Assembly (NCBI GenBank): GCA_016490735.1
Contig: JAEMWC010001498.1
Span: 60,001-124,000 of the forward strand
Length of the DNA stretch: 64,000 nt
Source of the DNA: Pachyseris speciosa
Lineage: Eukaryota; Cnidaria; Anthozoa; Scleractinia; Pachyseridae
Reading direction: 5' to 3'
The notes under the pieces were generated by a model. That model worked only from the letters and a program-made list of their open reading frames with translations, had not been told where the DNA came from and searched no databases. Position 1 is the first letter of the stretch, and each line of letters opens with the position of its first letter. Shown here piece by piece: positions 43,276-53,148 of the stretch. Both the position numbers and the translations under genes were made by a program.

Positions 43276-43385
43276 TGGCTTGTATACAGAGTATCTAACG
43301 ATTGGAAAAAGCGGGGGCCTTTCGTTAGCGAAATGTATACAAGCCACCCCGTGGAATAACGAAAAACCCCCGCCGTTATTCCATG
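43276..43385. repeat. Two adjacent stem-loops
   Basis: TGGCTTGTATACA at 43276-43288 pairs with TGTATACAAGCCA at 43334-43346, and GGAATAACG near 43353 pairs with CGTTATTCC near 43373. They may be a structured RNA, an insertion hotspot or a remnant of another element. Confidence 0.5.
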
Positions 43386-43417
43386 GGTTAAAAAATAAAA
43401 AAAAAATAAAATAAATC

Positions 43418-43640
43418 ACCCTGAGATGGTGTCGGATTGTTGGGTAGAGCTATAGTTAAGCTTCGGCTTGTCAGAAGTGCCGGTTCAATCTCAAGCCGGA
43501 GGGTGAAAAAAACAATTAAACAAATACTTGGCCCTAAGAGGGTCTGATAGGGCCAGAGCGGAGTGGAGGTGGGAACATAAATGATAGTGCTCTGGTGGTG
43601 TGGTGGTGGGAATACAAAAAACAAAACAAAACAAAAAAAA
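43418..43640 (+). mobile_element. Possible tRNA-derived SINE with A-rich tail
   Basis: TTGGGTAGAGCTATAG (A-box-like, about 43440-43455) and CCGGTTCAATCTC (B-box-like, about 43483-43495) are spaced as in a tRNA head. The body continues for about 110 bp and ends in an A/C-rich tail (AAAAAACAAAACAAAACAAAAA, 43615-43641). Family unknown; divergence from a functional tRNA shows it is not a gene. Confidence 0.45.
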
Positions 43641-43700
43641 ACCTCTCATGAGGGACGGGTGGTGATTCAAATTCCAAATTAAGTCCCTCATGAGAGGTTC
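43641..43700. repeat. Inverted repeat CCTCTCATGAGGGAC / GTCCCTCATGAGAGG
   Basis: The two arms (about 43641-43655 and 43683-43698) are separated by about 27 bp, forming a hairpin just after the SINE-like tail. It may be a tiny fold-back element. Confidence 0.55.
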
Positions 43701-43776
43701 TGGTGGCCACCAGTTTTGCTATTTTTTTTCTGCATCTTTAATTGCTTCAACAAATTATGTAACCATCGGATGGTTC

Positions 43777-43981
43777 CACGTGAGAAATAATAGCTATAGG
43801 TGATGACTCATTCCCTGTTTTTCCGAGAATGTCACGCTTGGTGATTCTTCCGAGAATGTCACGCATTTTAATACGAGATCAAAAATAAAATAACTATAGT
43901 TTTTCCAAAATCCGAGATCATTTTGCTAAAACACCCCCCTAAATTAATTTATGTGCTGAAACCCCCAAACACTATACTACT
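43777..43981 (-). repeat. Right terminal inverted repeat (205 bp)
   Basis: Reverse complement of 22470-22674 with three mismatches. It ends ...ACTACT, followed by the TAAAAC duplication. Confidence 0.95.
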
Positions 43982-43987
43982 TAAAAC
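43982..43987. repeat. Target-site duplication, right (TAAAAC)
   Basis: Exact copy of 22464-22469. Confidence 0.95.
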
Positions 43988-44766
43988 GCTTAGGGGAATC
44001 GGCCGACCTCGATCTTTTCAACCCAACTGATCTATTCAGGGAATCAAATCACTGAGGTCATCGCTATTTGGGAACTTTAGAATAGAATACAAGTACAAGA
44101 TCGAGTACGAGTGTTCAAACCAAGTTAGGGTGCGGATAGTCTCTTCACACACAAATTGACTTTGAGAAATCTATGTACCGGATAGCACCAGTGACATTTC
44201 CAGGACAAACCTGGCCATTAGTTCCAAACTATCACTGGTACTCTTAGTCAAATCTAAAGGTTAATTAATATTTTATTGTCAACGACAAATACCAAAACAC
44301 AATTTAATAAAATCATCTGATTGCAAATCAGTACACAGAGTCAATGACGCCATTCTCAAAATCATACATCAGGTCATATCGGTAAGCGTTTTTTCTTGAT
44401 ATTGCCGAGTCTAATCAAAATCAAAATGCAGCAATTTTAAACACACTAAACGGAAAAATAAGAATACAGGTAATTCAGGAAATCATTTAAACTAATCACG
44501 TCGTTACGGTTTCCTGGTCCCCCCCCCCCTTGTCAACAATGCCACAGACAAGGGTATTAACCTGTCCACTGCAAATAACCGCATGCAGGGGTATCATCGA
44601 GTAACCAGCTCGACTCATTGTCGCCAGGATAAAGTAAGAACAAGATTAGTAAATTTGATGGAAAGGAAATGACTTGACTTGGGGTTGGATATCAACTGGA
44701 AGGGCATTTGTTTCAAAACTAGTTATTATAGCTGTAGATGATTGCTTCGCTCGTTGGAAATGAAAC
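43988..44766. other. Intergenic, no gene recognised
   Basis: Flanking DNA with a short poly-C tract at about 44519-44529. No supported gene. Confidence 0.4.
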
Positions 44767-45070
44767 CTACTCCACGGACGCACCAGCCAAAGTAATCTCT
44801 CCGGGCGCATGCTCCATAGCAGCCCCCTCATCGTTGTCACCTTCGTCTTCTTCGCAATCAGAATATTCATCAGACGAGTCAGAGTCCTCCTCAAACTCTT
44901 CCTGCAGCTCCATTTCATCTAGTACTTTCAACCACGCTTCGTCACCAGCAAGTACCTTCTTGAAGGCCACTACAGGTTCCCCTAGCTGTTTCTTGCAAAA
45001 TATGATGCCCTTCTTGAAAAAACTTATTTTTCCCGATATCACATTCCTTGAACAGGAGGTGGTAACTGTA
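44767..45070 (-). CDS. Possible terminal exon with strongly acidic tail
   Basis: A minus-strand open frame ends at a stop near 44767. It contains KISFFKKGIIFCKKQLGEPV and KVLDEMELQEEFEEDSD, followed by a highly acidic Ser/Asp/Glu run. Low-complexity acidic tails are common in animal exons, and an acceptor-like CCTGTTCAAG lies upstream. It lies 3' of the KDZ-like gene and may be its last exon or belong to another gene. Function unknown. Confidence 0.3.
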
Positions 45071-45803
45071 TGACGAAACAGTAAAAACATAATTTAATAC
45101 TTGACTGGCGACATAAGCACAAAAGTAAACGATACCTTAAAGTGATTATAAACTTTTACAAATTTCACTGTGTCGACTGGATACTCAATTAGGATGGATA
45201 CTAAGTTAGTATGGACGTAAAAATTTAACATTTCTTAAGGAATAAAAGGTGCAAATTTCACATAACAACCTTGATAACGAGGGCACCCCGCTACTGCGAC
45301 AACCAAACAAAGTTCAGAGTCCCCATTTATTCTTCTAGAATAAACCTGGCTAATATGACCAGACAAGACACCGAGACCAGCTCTTAAGTAAAAAAACATT
45401 TAATCGCACATTTTGCCTCACAGACATTAAAGCTGACAACACGAACACCACTGAAAGTCGTTCGATGTTCGTGTCCGAGCGTTCCGTTTACATGACCCAA
45501 CGTCCGTCATAGTAACGGGGTTCTACTATATATTATTGGTTTGCTTAGTTGCCAACCTGTACATCTGGATCGTCTGAACCATCTCCATCATCCACTTGAA
45601 CATCTACATCGACACAACTCAAAATAGCAACTGCAAAACACAAGATAAAGATGAAGAAGAAAAAGTTGTAAGTGGCCATTGATGCACCAGTATAACGTGT
45701 GTACAACATATACTGCTAACTGCCCAACATACAATGAAACAAGCATCACAACAACGATTGTCAATTACTATTAAACTATTAGCAGAAGCCTAAGTAAGCC
45801 ATA

Positions 45804-45997
45804 CTAGGCCATAGTACCAAAATCTTCCAACTCCTGGATACGTTTATCGATACTGGGTAGAGTGCGATCCGCGTAAAACTTCAACAGACGAGCCATTTCT
45901 TCCTTGACAACATCAATTTCTTCCTGCCATCGTAGGGTCATCTGGTAGCATTCGACAACTAACCTTTTTACTCGGACGGGCGTATCAGTTGAACTAT
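45804..45997 (-). CDS. KDZ transposase exon 9 (terminal)
   Basis: Acceptor CTCTTAG/ATAG at 45997 and a TAG stop at 45804. It reads VKRLVVECYQMTLRWQEEID then LLKFYADRTLPSIDKRIQ, a coiled-coil C-terminus. Confidence 0.5.
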
Positions 45998-46348
45998 CTA
46001 AGAGGTACAAACAAGAAAAAACAAAAGGGTTGTGTACATTTACAAAGCGAATATTCTTCATATTAGGTTTATTTTTGACCTTATAGGACGCTTTTTTCCG
46101 TACGAGGGACGAAAATTCCTTAAGAACCCAGCAAACGGCCTGACTCATACTAAAGGTTACATTTAAAGGTCGGTGGTGGCTCATGGTGTTAACCCATGGC
46201 ATAATGCTGAGGAAACCCTGCTTACTCAGATCTGCGATACGTGTGCGGTTTACCTTACTTTTACCGTTATGTTAAGCGTCTGAGGACTGAATTTACCCAA
46301 AAAATTTACATAAAGAACGGTCAAGACATACAGCACAAAAACGCCTAC

Positions 46349-46510
46349 CAGGAGAAGTTACTTCCCAAGGAAATTTTCCCTCCAGAACTTCTGAAAGGGA
46401 GGCCTTCGGTTGATCTGGATGGAGGTTATTGTACAAATCCAGGTGAGTTTTCAGTTTTGCTTTATAAGAAGTCATCCTTTTCCTCAGCCGTGCCCGTTGT
46501 TTAGAGCAAT
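46349..46510 (-). CDS. KDZ transposase exon 8
   Basis: Acceptor TTCCAG/ATTGCTC at 46510, donor CTCCTG/GTAGG at 46349. It joins exon 7 in phase and reads CSKQRARLRKRM, THLDLYNNLHPDQPKASLSE and VLEGKFPWEV, as near the C-terminus of KDZ proteins. Confidence 0.55.
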
Positions 46511-47048
46511 CTGGAAAAAGCATTTCAATGAACAACTTTCACAATATGCTCTGACAAAGTTTCAATACCTGCATTGATGATTGTCACACCCTGGGAGCCA
46601 GTGGCAGGGAACAGCGTTTAACAATTGTACTTTTCCATGTAAGCCATAACTTTTTCATGCAAGGAAATCGAATAAAACATTAAGATTACAATGCATCAAC
46701 ATTCCTCTTGAATTTTGTATCTCTTTGAAATGATTTTGTGTCATTGAGAGTACATACGGTATTCACATGCTTGTCAGCAGCAATGAAGTAATAAAGCAAA
46801 ACATTAACAATTCCTATTACATACAGAATATCAAAATGCAATACAGTAAGCAGTACCAGCAAGTTTGTTCATTGAAGTTTGGGTCTGATGCACAGAAAAG
46901 CAAAGCATCTCAATCTGATCTTGGGTGGTAGTAGTTGCCCTGGCATTTTGGAGAAGCTCGACTCCTGTAGAGACAGGCAACAAGAGTACATTTTGGAGTC
47001 ATTACAAAAGGCCACAAACGTCTGATTTAAAAATAAGCCCAAGAGTAC

Positions 47049-47169
47049 CTTTCGCATGTTCCAGTACTGTTCCTATCCACGCCTCATAATTGAACTGATC
47101 ACCGGAAATTCCATTTGTAGTCATCACATCACAGAATTCCTTGTTAGCCTCTAACAACATCTGTTGGGC
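47049..47169 (-). CDS. KDZ transposase exon 7
   Basis: Acceptor CACTAG/GCCCAAC at 47169, donor GAAAG/GTACTC at 47049. Helical, AQQMLLEANKEFCDVMTTNG then QFNYEAWIGTVLEHAK. Confidence 0.5.
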
Positions 47170-47373
47170 CTAGTGAGAAAAAAGGTGAAATGATAAGTAA
47201 TCAATGCAGGAATAAGTAACAAGAAAGCAAATAAAAGGTAAAAAAGGCATTGAAAAACTGTGTTTTGTGAGAGTGGCCAGCATTTTGGTACCTCAAAAAC
47301 TAGATCTCTCGAGATGAAACTTAAACAAACTACTTATCCTAAGTTGCTTTAATACATGTCAATAATTTGTTAC

Positions 47374-47805
47374 CCGTAAATATCTTTTGCACAGCGCATG
47401 GACCAAAGCTATTATTTTCCTCCTGTTCCAGGCAAGAGCATGTTCTGTAAGCAGTTCATCGCGACCTAGAGGAGTTAATGAACAGGTCCAGTTATGTACC
47501 TTGGCATGCATCACGGAAAGGGCTGGCTTAATCAAACATTCGTTTAAAAGACCAGCATTCTTAGCCCATTTCCAATATTTACATATAACATCAACCCATA
47601 TAAAGGTGACATTAGCAGGCTGCATTTTATACTGCTGAATGTAATGTGCATATCCATAAAGCTCGCCCTGGTACATGTTCACGGCACACTGAGCCAATCC
47701 ATGTCGACATCCTGCTATCTCCAAACCAGTCTCATCCAATTTGGCACGTTTCAGAGGTTGGTTATTTGCAGCTCTCCACTCTGATGAACCACAGACATTA
47801 TCCTT
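47374..47805 (-). CDS. KDZ transposase exon 6 (core)
   Basis: Acceptor TTTTCAG/AAGGAT at 47805, donor TTACGG/GTAAC at 47374. Motifs: SSEWRAANNQPLKRAKLDETG, GCRHGLAQCAVNMYQGELYGY, WVDVICKYWKWAKN, LSVMHAKVHNW and then directly LTEHALAWNRRKI. In relatives an extra segment with a GTGEE motif lies between the last two. Confidence 0.7.
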
Positions 47806-48136
47806 CTGAAAAGGCACCACATAAGATAACTTTCAAAGTGTACAGTGTATATGAAGGAGCACAACTTTATAATAACAGCAAAATAGAGGTCAGCAAACAT
47901 TGTAGCTGGTACATATCATGTACAGGAATTGTGTAAAATATACTGACAGTTTCAGGTTTTATAGGCAATTTACTACCTTGGGTGGTGTATTTTTGGAATA
48001 AAGAAGCTTAATATGGTTGTCCACCTTGTCCCGGTCAGCAATAAATACCTCTTCATAATAAGAGGGCCTTTTCCGCCTGTTAAAGTGATAAAAAATAATA
48101 TATTAGTTTATTGACTGAAAATTGCTGAATAAAATG

Positions 48137-48352
48137 GAAGGGCTTGGTGGAAAACTATGCTAAGTGGATTTTGGGTAAACACGTTTTTTGGCCCATGATT
48201 TATCGAAGACTAAGTGCAAAGCAGCGGGAAAAAAATACAGGGCAATGTTTACCACATAAAAACAAGCCTGTATCATTGCCGAAAACCAGCAATTTTTGAG
48301 CAAAATTAAAAAAAAAAAAATCCACTTAGCGTAGTTTTCCACCAAGCCCTTC
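48137..48352. mobile_element. MITE with ~34-bp terminal inverted repeats in a KDZ intron
   Basis: GAAGGGCTTGGTGGAAAACTA...GCTAAGTGGATTT at the left pairs with its complement at the right end (48318-48352). The interior has a poly-A run. No clear target duplication was seen. Confidence 0.7.
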
Positions 48353-49090
48353 AATTAGTATAGACAGTTTCCAACCATCGCAATCCACATTACCCTAAGT
48401 TAAATTGGGCCAACTGCCACTAACACAAAGCATTAGTCCGTTGCCTAACATAAACACTGAACAGTTTAAAAGTAGTTTTTTTTCGATAAGCTATATTTTA
48501 AATACAATTTAGTATTATGAGAACTTTTTGCTGGAGGTGCTTTAGTTAATCATATTGAATGAGTCGCAGGTATGAATTGTTTAATAATATTGTGTTGAGT
48601 GAATAATTGAAGTATTGTATTGAAGTCTTTAATAAACCATAAGATAAAAGATACAAATCCTATGTTACATTAACGGAAACTGTGTACTGAAAATTACAAT
48701 AATATAGATATAAGAATGAGTCTATTTACAAATGTGTTCATGAAACGTTCGGTTTGGAATAACAACTACTATTAATTATCATTAGTATTATGATTATCAC
48801 GATTATAATTATGATTATTATTATTACTTGAACTTAATTGTCTATTTACAAATAAATCAAGTTTTTACGGACAACAATTTATAAGGACAACACATGTTCT
48901 GTTCACAGTTAACTCAAGATTTAGAGCTAATCAGTCTTTGGACAACTTGACCCAAGTCCTGAAGTATGATAAACACAGAGTTCCTATTTACATTTTCAAG
49001 ACATATCAAAAAATAACAACAACAATAACAGTATTGCTAGAGAATTGAGAATGCACCGATCTCACACAACATACATTATAATAATATATA
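48353..49090. other. Intron-like AT-rich DNA
   Basis: No gene. (ATTATT)-type stretches near 48780-48835 and poly-AT near 49078-49096. Confidence 0.4.
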
Positions 49091-49104
49091 TATATTTAAC
49101 AATT

Positions 49105-49700
49105 AGATTATGAGCTTGAGATTTCTAACACGTGATAGCTGATGGGGGCGCGGCCCGAGTCAGCTATCACGCATAGAAATCGAACTCGAATAATCTAATT
49201 GTTTTAGTATAAATCTACTACTCGTTCAAAACTAAACAAGTAAATTAGCAAAATTCTCCTGAGACACTTTGAAAAAGCGAAGAAGCGGGCGCCATCTTGT
49301 TGATAACTGCTACCCACTATCTATCACAGGATAGTGAGTAGTGTAGCCAATCAGAGAATGGCATTTGTGATAGAATGCAAGTAGATTTATTCTAAATATA
49401 TATACATATATATATTTATGAGTTTGAGATTTCTATTTTGTGATAGCTGATGAGGGCGCAGCCCAAATTGGGTATCACACATAGAAATTGAGAGGGAATC
49501 ATCTAATTGTTTACTAGTCATTTCAAACTAAACAAGTACATTATCTAAATCCTCCTCACAGACACTTCATAAAAATGAAGAAGCGGCCCCCATATTGTTG
49601 ACACCTGCTACTCACTGTCTGCCACAGAACAGATAGCAAGTAGCATAGCCAATCAAAGAACAACATTCGTGATAGAACATAACTTCATCTGTACTAACTA
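49105..49700. repeat. Two tandem ~300-bp repeats with internal palindrome
   Basis: GAGCTTGAGATTTCTAACACGTGATAGCTGATGG... (49105-49395) is repeated with ~85-90% similarity at 49420-49700, including AAACTAAACAAGTA, CACTTTGAAAAAG/CACTTCATAAAAATG and GCCAATCAGAGAATG/GCCAATCAAAGAAC. Each starts with a short palindrome (GTGATAGCTGATG...AGTCAGCTATCAC in the first copy). Probably tandem non-autonomous elements. Confidence 0.7.
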
Positions 49701-49859
49701 TATATCACCATATGAACAGATGAAGACAGAATTTTGCTATGCATATTTGTGCCTTGAGCTCACACATGATAAGTGAAACAAACCATTTAACTATATACAT
49801 ATATACAAACTTTGGTGAAATATTAGTTGAAATTTCAAGGTAGATGGACAACTTCCTCT

Positions 49860-50030
49860 ACATATATTGGAAACATACAGCCCTGATGATTTGTAACGGT
49901 AAAGCTTCATGGTCCATCCACATGACACGAGTGTTGGCAGATGGAACATGCGGGACAATCCATCCAGGTGAGGCCTGTTGCATGATGCAATTCATACATA
50001 CAAAATTTCCATTCTTTATGTGCACGTGAA
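49860..50030 (-). CDS. KDZ transposase exon 5 region (CPAC...HVDG)
   Basis: The minus strand reads WMDCPACSICQHSCHVDG, then in the next frame MKLYRYKSSG, the family's cysteine-rich block before the DDE core. One base change in length separates the two halves. Exact splice sites were not fixed. The opposite strand is also open for 61 codons but has no family signature. Confidence 0.5.
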
Positions 50031-50523
50031 AAGATGGAGGTATTTATGCAGGAAACCTAAGCAGAAACAAACAGAGAAATCATGCATTTATGTTTGGAAA
50101 ATGTCTATTCTTCTTTACCTGATCAGACTATTAATTGGTATCATATGTTTACAAAACAACAAGTCATTATTACACATACATTTTAACACTTTCTAAAACA
50201 ATCTTAGAGATAGGGAAGCCACATTCCCATGATAGCTACTGTACAAAACATAAATCTATTATTATTGCCACTAGTACCCAATAATAAGAAAATGACCATA
50301 TCACAATAATAACCAGCATGTATATCAAGGTTATCATACAGTTACTTGTATATACAGTGAGTTTAACACCATTACAATAGCAAAAAATGCATTTAAAATA
50401 ACCTTTATCTATACAGGAGAGGAAACATATGACCTTTGTGAAAGAATAACCAACATATACCGATTGACAATACCTTTAATGACAATAAATTTATTAAGTT
50501 TAACATGAGAATGAGAGACCTAC

Positions 50524-50766
50524 TCTGCCATTGAGGGATGACGTATCTTCTAGAGCAGCTAAAAGACGTTTCTGAGGTCCCAGGCATTTGCATCTGTAAG
50601 TTGTGCCAGTGCACAAACAGTTGATGGTCGAAAATGTACGTAAAAGAATCAGCAGCTGGGTTTCCTGGCCAAAATCCTGACTGAACTAGGTTTGCCAGTG
50701 ACATAGCTGGGAATAACTTCAGACACTCCACACAGTACAATTTGGGCTGTTTGAGATCAAAACGAC
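50524..50766 (-). CDS. KDZ transposase exon 4, one frameshift
   Basis: Acceptor TTTCAG/GTCG at 50766, donor GGCAGA/GTAGG at 50524. It contains YCVECLKLFPAMSLANLV, SGFWPGNPAADSF, HWHNLQMQMPGTSE; after this the family-like LAALEDTSSLNGR lies in another frame, so one base is lost or gained near 50556. Confidence 0.6.
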
Positions 50767-51151
50767 CTGAAATTAAACCATTAACAAGTTGTTTAACTTC
50801 CTAGGTGTAAAACATTCAAACAAGCATGATCACTATTTTGCTTCTTCTGCAGACTCATAAAAAAACAAATCTTAAAATTCTTTGAGTTTGAACACATTTC
50901 ACAGGAGTAATCATGCTGTAACTTACATATTTTTGAACACCTGACAAGCTTTAGTTTAAGCTTTAGTTTTTTTTAGCTTTAGTTTCTTATCATAACCTTT
51001 TAAACCAAGTTTTAAACATGAAATTGGAATTATTGTTCATCATGACATCAAATTGAAGCATTTTTTGTCCATCACAAATGTCAAGGGTACATTTTACAAT
51101 AATTTAATCATGACCTGCTGATCTTTCATGCACTCATCACTTCTACATTAC

Positions 51152-51253
51152 CTTTGTAAGTAATCACAACCAATGAACCACTTGTGAAAATTTGATCAAA
51201 TTCAGCACAGGACTTGCAAAAAGGGCAGCATGATGGTAGCGCAAATACAAGTC
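51152..51253 (-). CDS. KDZ transposase exon 3
   Basis: Acceptor AAG/GACTTG at 51253, donor AAAG/GTAATG at 51152. It reads LVFALPSCCPFCKSCAEF then SGSLVVITYKG, which joins in phase with exons 2 and 4. Confidence 0.55.
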
Positions 51254-51539
51254 CTTTGTCTATTAGCAAAAATAACATAAAACTGTCACTCTGGCAGCAA
51301 AAGAAAACTCATAATAATTATGAATAAGTAATTACTGGAACTTCCTCTTTCAGGATACTGGAATTTGTGATTTTATTAAAAGAAAATTGTTCATAATTAC
51401 AGTTTGAACACTCCTGAGTGAGAAAACTGTACATCAAGACTCCGAAAAAAAAAGATTTTCTAACTCCTATAAATTTGTTTCCTTAAAGACACTATTCCGT
51501 GTCTGAACAATAATTTAAATAACCATTGTTCTGTATCAC

Positions 51540-51566
51540 CATGATAATGATGATGATGATGATGGA
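51540..51566. repeat. (GAT)n microsatellite
   Basis: ATGATAATGATGATGATGATGATGG. Short and pure. Confidence 0.7.
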
Positions 51567-51735
51567 TTATTACAGAGGCAATTACTATTAATAATTATAT
51601 TTTAAAAGAATCTTTGAGGAGATTAAAAGAGATAACCCCTTTTATCAATATTTTAAAAGCAATATGTGAAAAAGAAGATGAACTTTAATGCCACCACCAT
51701 TTTTTTGGAATCTACACACCACTGACAACACTTAC

Positions 51736-52113
51736 TTATTGGTACAAGAGATGTTACATCAGCGTTACATCCTACTGTTGGAGGTATTGGTTGAAGACAA
51801 CCAAGAGGGTGAAAAAATTGCCTAGCTTGCAAAGGCATTTTTCCATGTACCTCCAAATCACATGGCCCACATAAATTTTTCATGTTGCAATCACAACAGC
51901 GAATTATGGCATTGCTTTTGCAGCAGAGTTGGCAAGATCCAGGGCTACCTTCCCCGACAATCAAAGCCTCTATGATTTGCTTTCTTGAGCTGCCCCATTT
52001 TTCTGATACTTGTTCCATTTGTGACTGCCAAGCTGACTGAGGGACATCCTCAACAGAAATCCAGTCAAGCAACTCTTCACATCTTTGAAGAGCTTCTTGT
52101 AGGCCAGAGCAGT
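51736..52113 (-). CDS. KDZ transposase exon 2 (CxC cluster)
   Basis: Acceptor CTTTAG/ACTGC at 52113, donor AATAA/GTAAG at 51736. The cysteine pattern CQLCC..CCDCNMKNLCGPC followed by EVHGKMPLQARQFFHPLGC is the CxC zinc cluster typical of KDZ transposases, probably for DNA binding. Confidence 0.65.
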
Positions 52114-52791
52114 CTAAAGACGAAAGATGCAAAATCAAAACTACAGATAAGAAGTGGACTCTGAATAAAACCATATCAAATTGCCTGGGATGATCCTGAA
52201 GCATCTAGTTTTAACAAGAAAAGTAAATTCATCCAAAATGTACAATTACTGTAAAAGACAGACTAAATATAAAAAAAAATCTTTGGCTCCATAAACTTCA
52301 GAGAGTTGAAAAAAATCACTTTCCTGGGTACATATATGAATAGCATATCAGAATTGTTCTCATTATAGGTTTTTAATACTTCATAATTATTACAAACTTT
52401 AATCATTGTTCCTGAACAGCCCTTTAAAGGGAGCCTAAAAAAAAGTGTATGTATGTTTGTATGTCTGCATCACACATTCTGAGAAGTGCCTTATGAATGA
52501 AATAGAGCTAGTGATGTTCCCCAGTCCTGTGGTACATCAGGAATAATAACAATAACAATAACAAATTCATATCCATTTTGAGCTAACTGGGATTCCAGTA
52601 GAACATATATCAGAATCGTGCGAGCTCATCTCATCATCGTTGGCACAGTCATTCGGACTCGATACTGCAACAAATTGTGGGGAATCGATTTTATGTACGT
52701 CTTTTGCAAGTGAACTTAACTATGGCGGGGAAAAATATGATACCTAACGTCACACTCAGATGAATGATTATCAACATTAGGGTAAACTCAC

Positions 52792-53050
52792 CGGGTTGAA
52801 AGTGGGAGTTCGAGCTAAAGATGGCTGACGACGCACTAGGTAAATTAGATGTAAGCATGCTGGAGAAGCGAGGTCTGTAACAATATTTAGATTTTTTCCG
52901 CCCAGATATCGGGTCTCGAACGGTTTTGCTTACAGTAAGCTTCTTTGATTTTTTGGGTTTTTCTGTCAGCCATCGACAATCTCGCAGTGCTTGTTCCAAT
53001 TCTTTTTCAGCTTGATCAAGCACCCTCTTTTTCTTCCCCGATTCCGCCAT
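52792..53050 (-). CDS. KDZ transposase exon 1
   Basis: Starts at the ATG at 53050 and ends at CCCG/GTGAG (52792). The basic, coiled-coil N-terminus (RVLDQAEKELEQALRDCRW, KPKKSKKLTVSKTVRDP) includes nuclear-signal-like lysine clusters. Confidence 0.5.
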
Positions 53051-53148
53051 TTTGAAATTTTGAAACTTTGAAACGCGAGCCCTTTCCACCCATAATACCT
53101 TTGGAGTAAGTTAATCCAAGATTCATGATATCAGCGAATTCATGATCA

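Larger units (their letters stand above)
42963..43776. other. Region between polymerase and right repeat
   Basis: No gene. It holds two stem-loops (43276-43385), a tRNA-like SINE (43418 onward) and a short inverted repeat, described separately. Short open frames here have no family signature. Confidence 0.5.
22470..43981. mobile_element. Polinton/Maverick (adintovirus-like) element, complete but mutated
   Basis: A 21,512-bp unit is bounded by 205-bp terminal inverted repeats and a 6-bp target duplication. It contains the family's hallmark set: protein-primed DNA polymerase B, chromodomain retroviral-type integrase, adenovirus-type protease, A32/FtsK-like packaging ATPase, double-jelly-roll major capsid and single-jelly-roll penton, plus fibre, phospholipase A2-domain and nuclease genes. 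It therefore descends from a virus-like element able to build particles. The termini begin AGTAGTA, in line with the AG-start of the family. Many of its genes are broken, as given in the individual entries. Confidence 0.97.
45804..53050 (-). pseudogene. KDZ-family (Kyakuja-Dileera-Zisupton) transposase, multi-exon, with frameshifts
   Basis: Exons on the minus strand assemble into the CxC-cluster/KDZ transposase layout: ATG at 53050 (MAESGKKKRVLDQAEKEL), CxC zinc cluster, a YCVECLKLFPAM block, a CPACSICQHSCHVDG block, then DETGLEIAGCRHGLAQ, NMYQGELYGYAHYIQ, SVMHAKVHNW and TEHALAWNRRKI, ending in a helical tail. Exon borders follow GT..AG, listed separately. At least two exons contain one-base shifts (near 50556 and in the 49.9-kb block), and the segment that normally follows SVMHAKVHNW, with a GTGEE-like acidic catalytic motif, is missing from the 47.8-kb exon. 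So it is a decayed transposase or a domesticated, altered relative. No terminal repeats of a Zisupton/Dileera transposon were identified by eye. Confidence 0.75.

Noticed and set aside
22470..43981. Bacteriophage or bacterial contamination (tail-fibre-like proteins)
   Set aside because: The element has eukaryotic Polinton genes, terminal repeats and a target duplication in animal-type DNA, and contains an animal SINE.
49844..50029. 61-codon plus-strand frame
   Set aside because: Opposite the CPAC...HVDG block of the KDZ transposase; no family signature on the plus strand.
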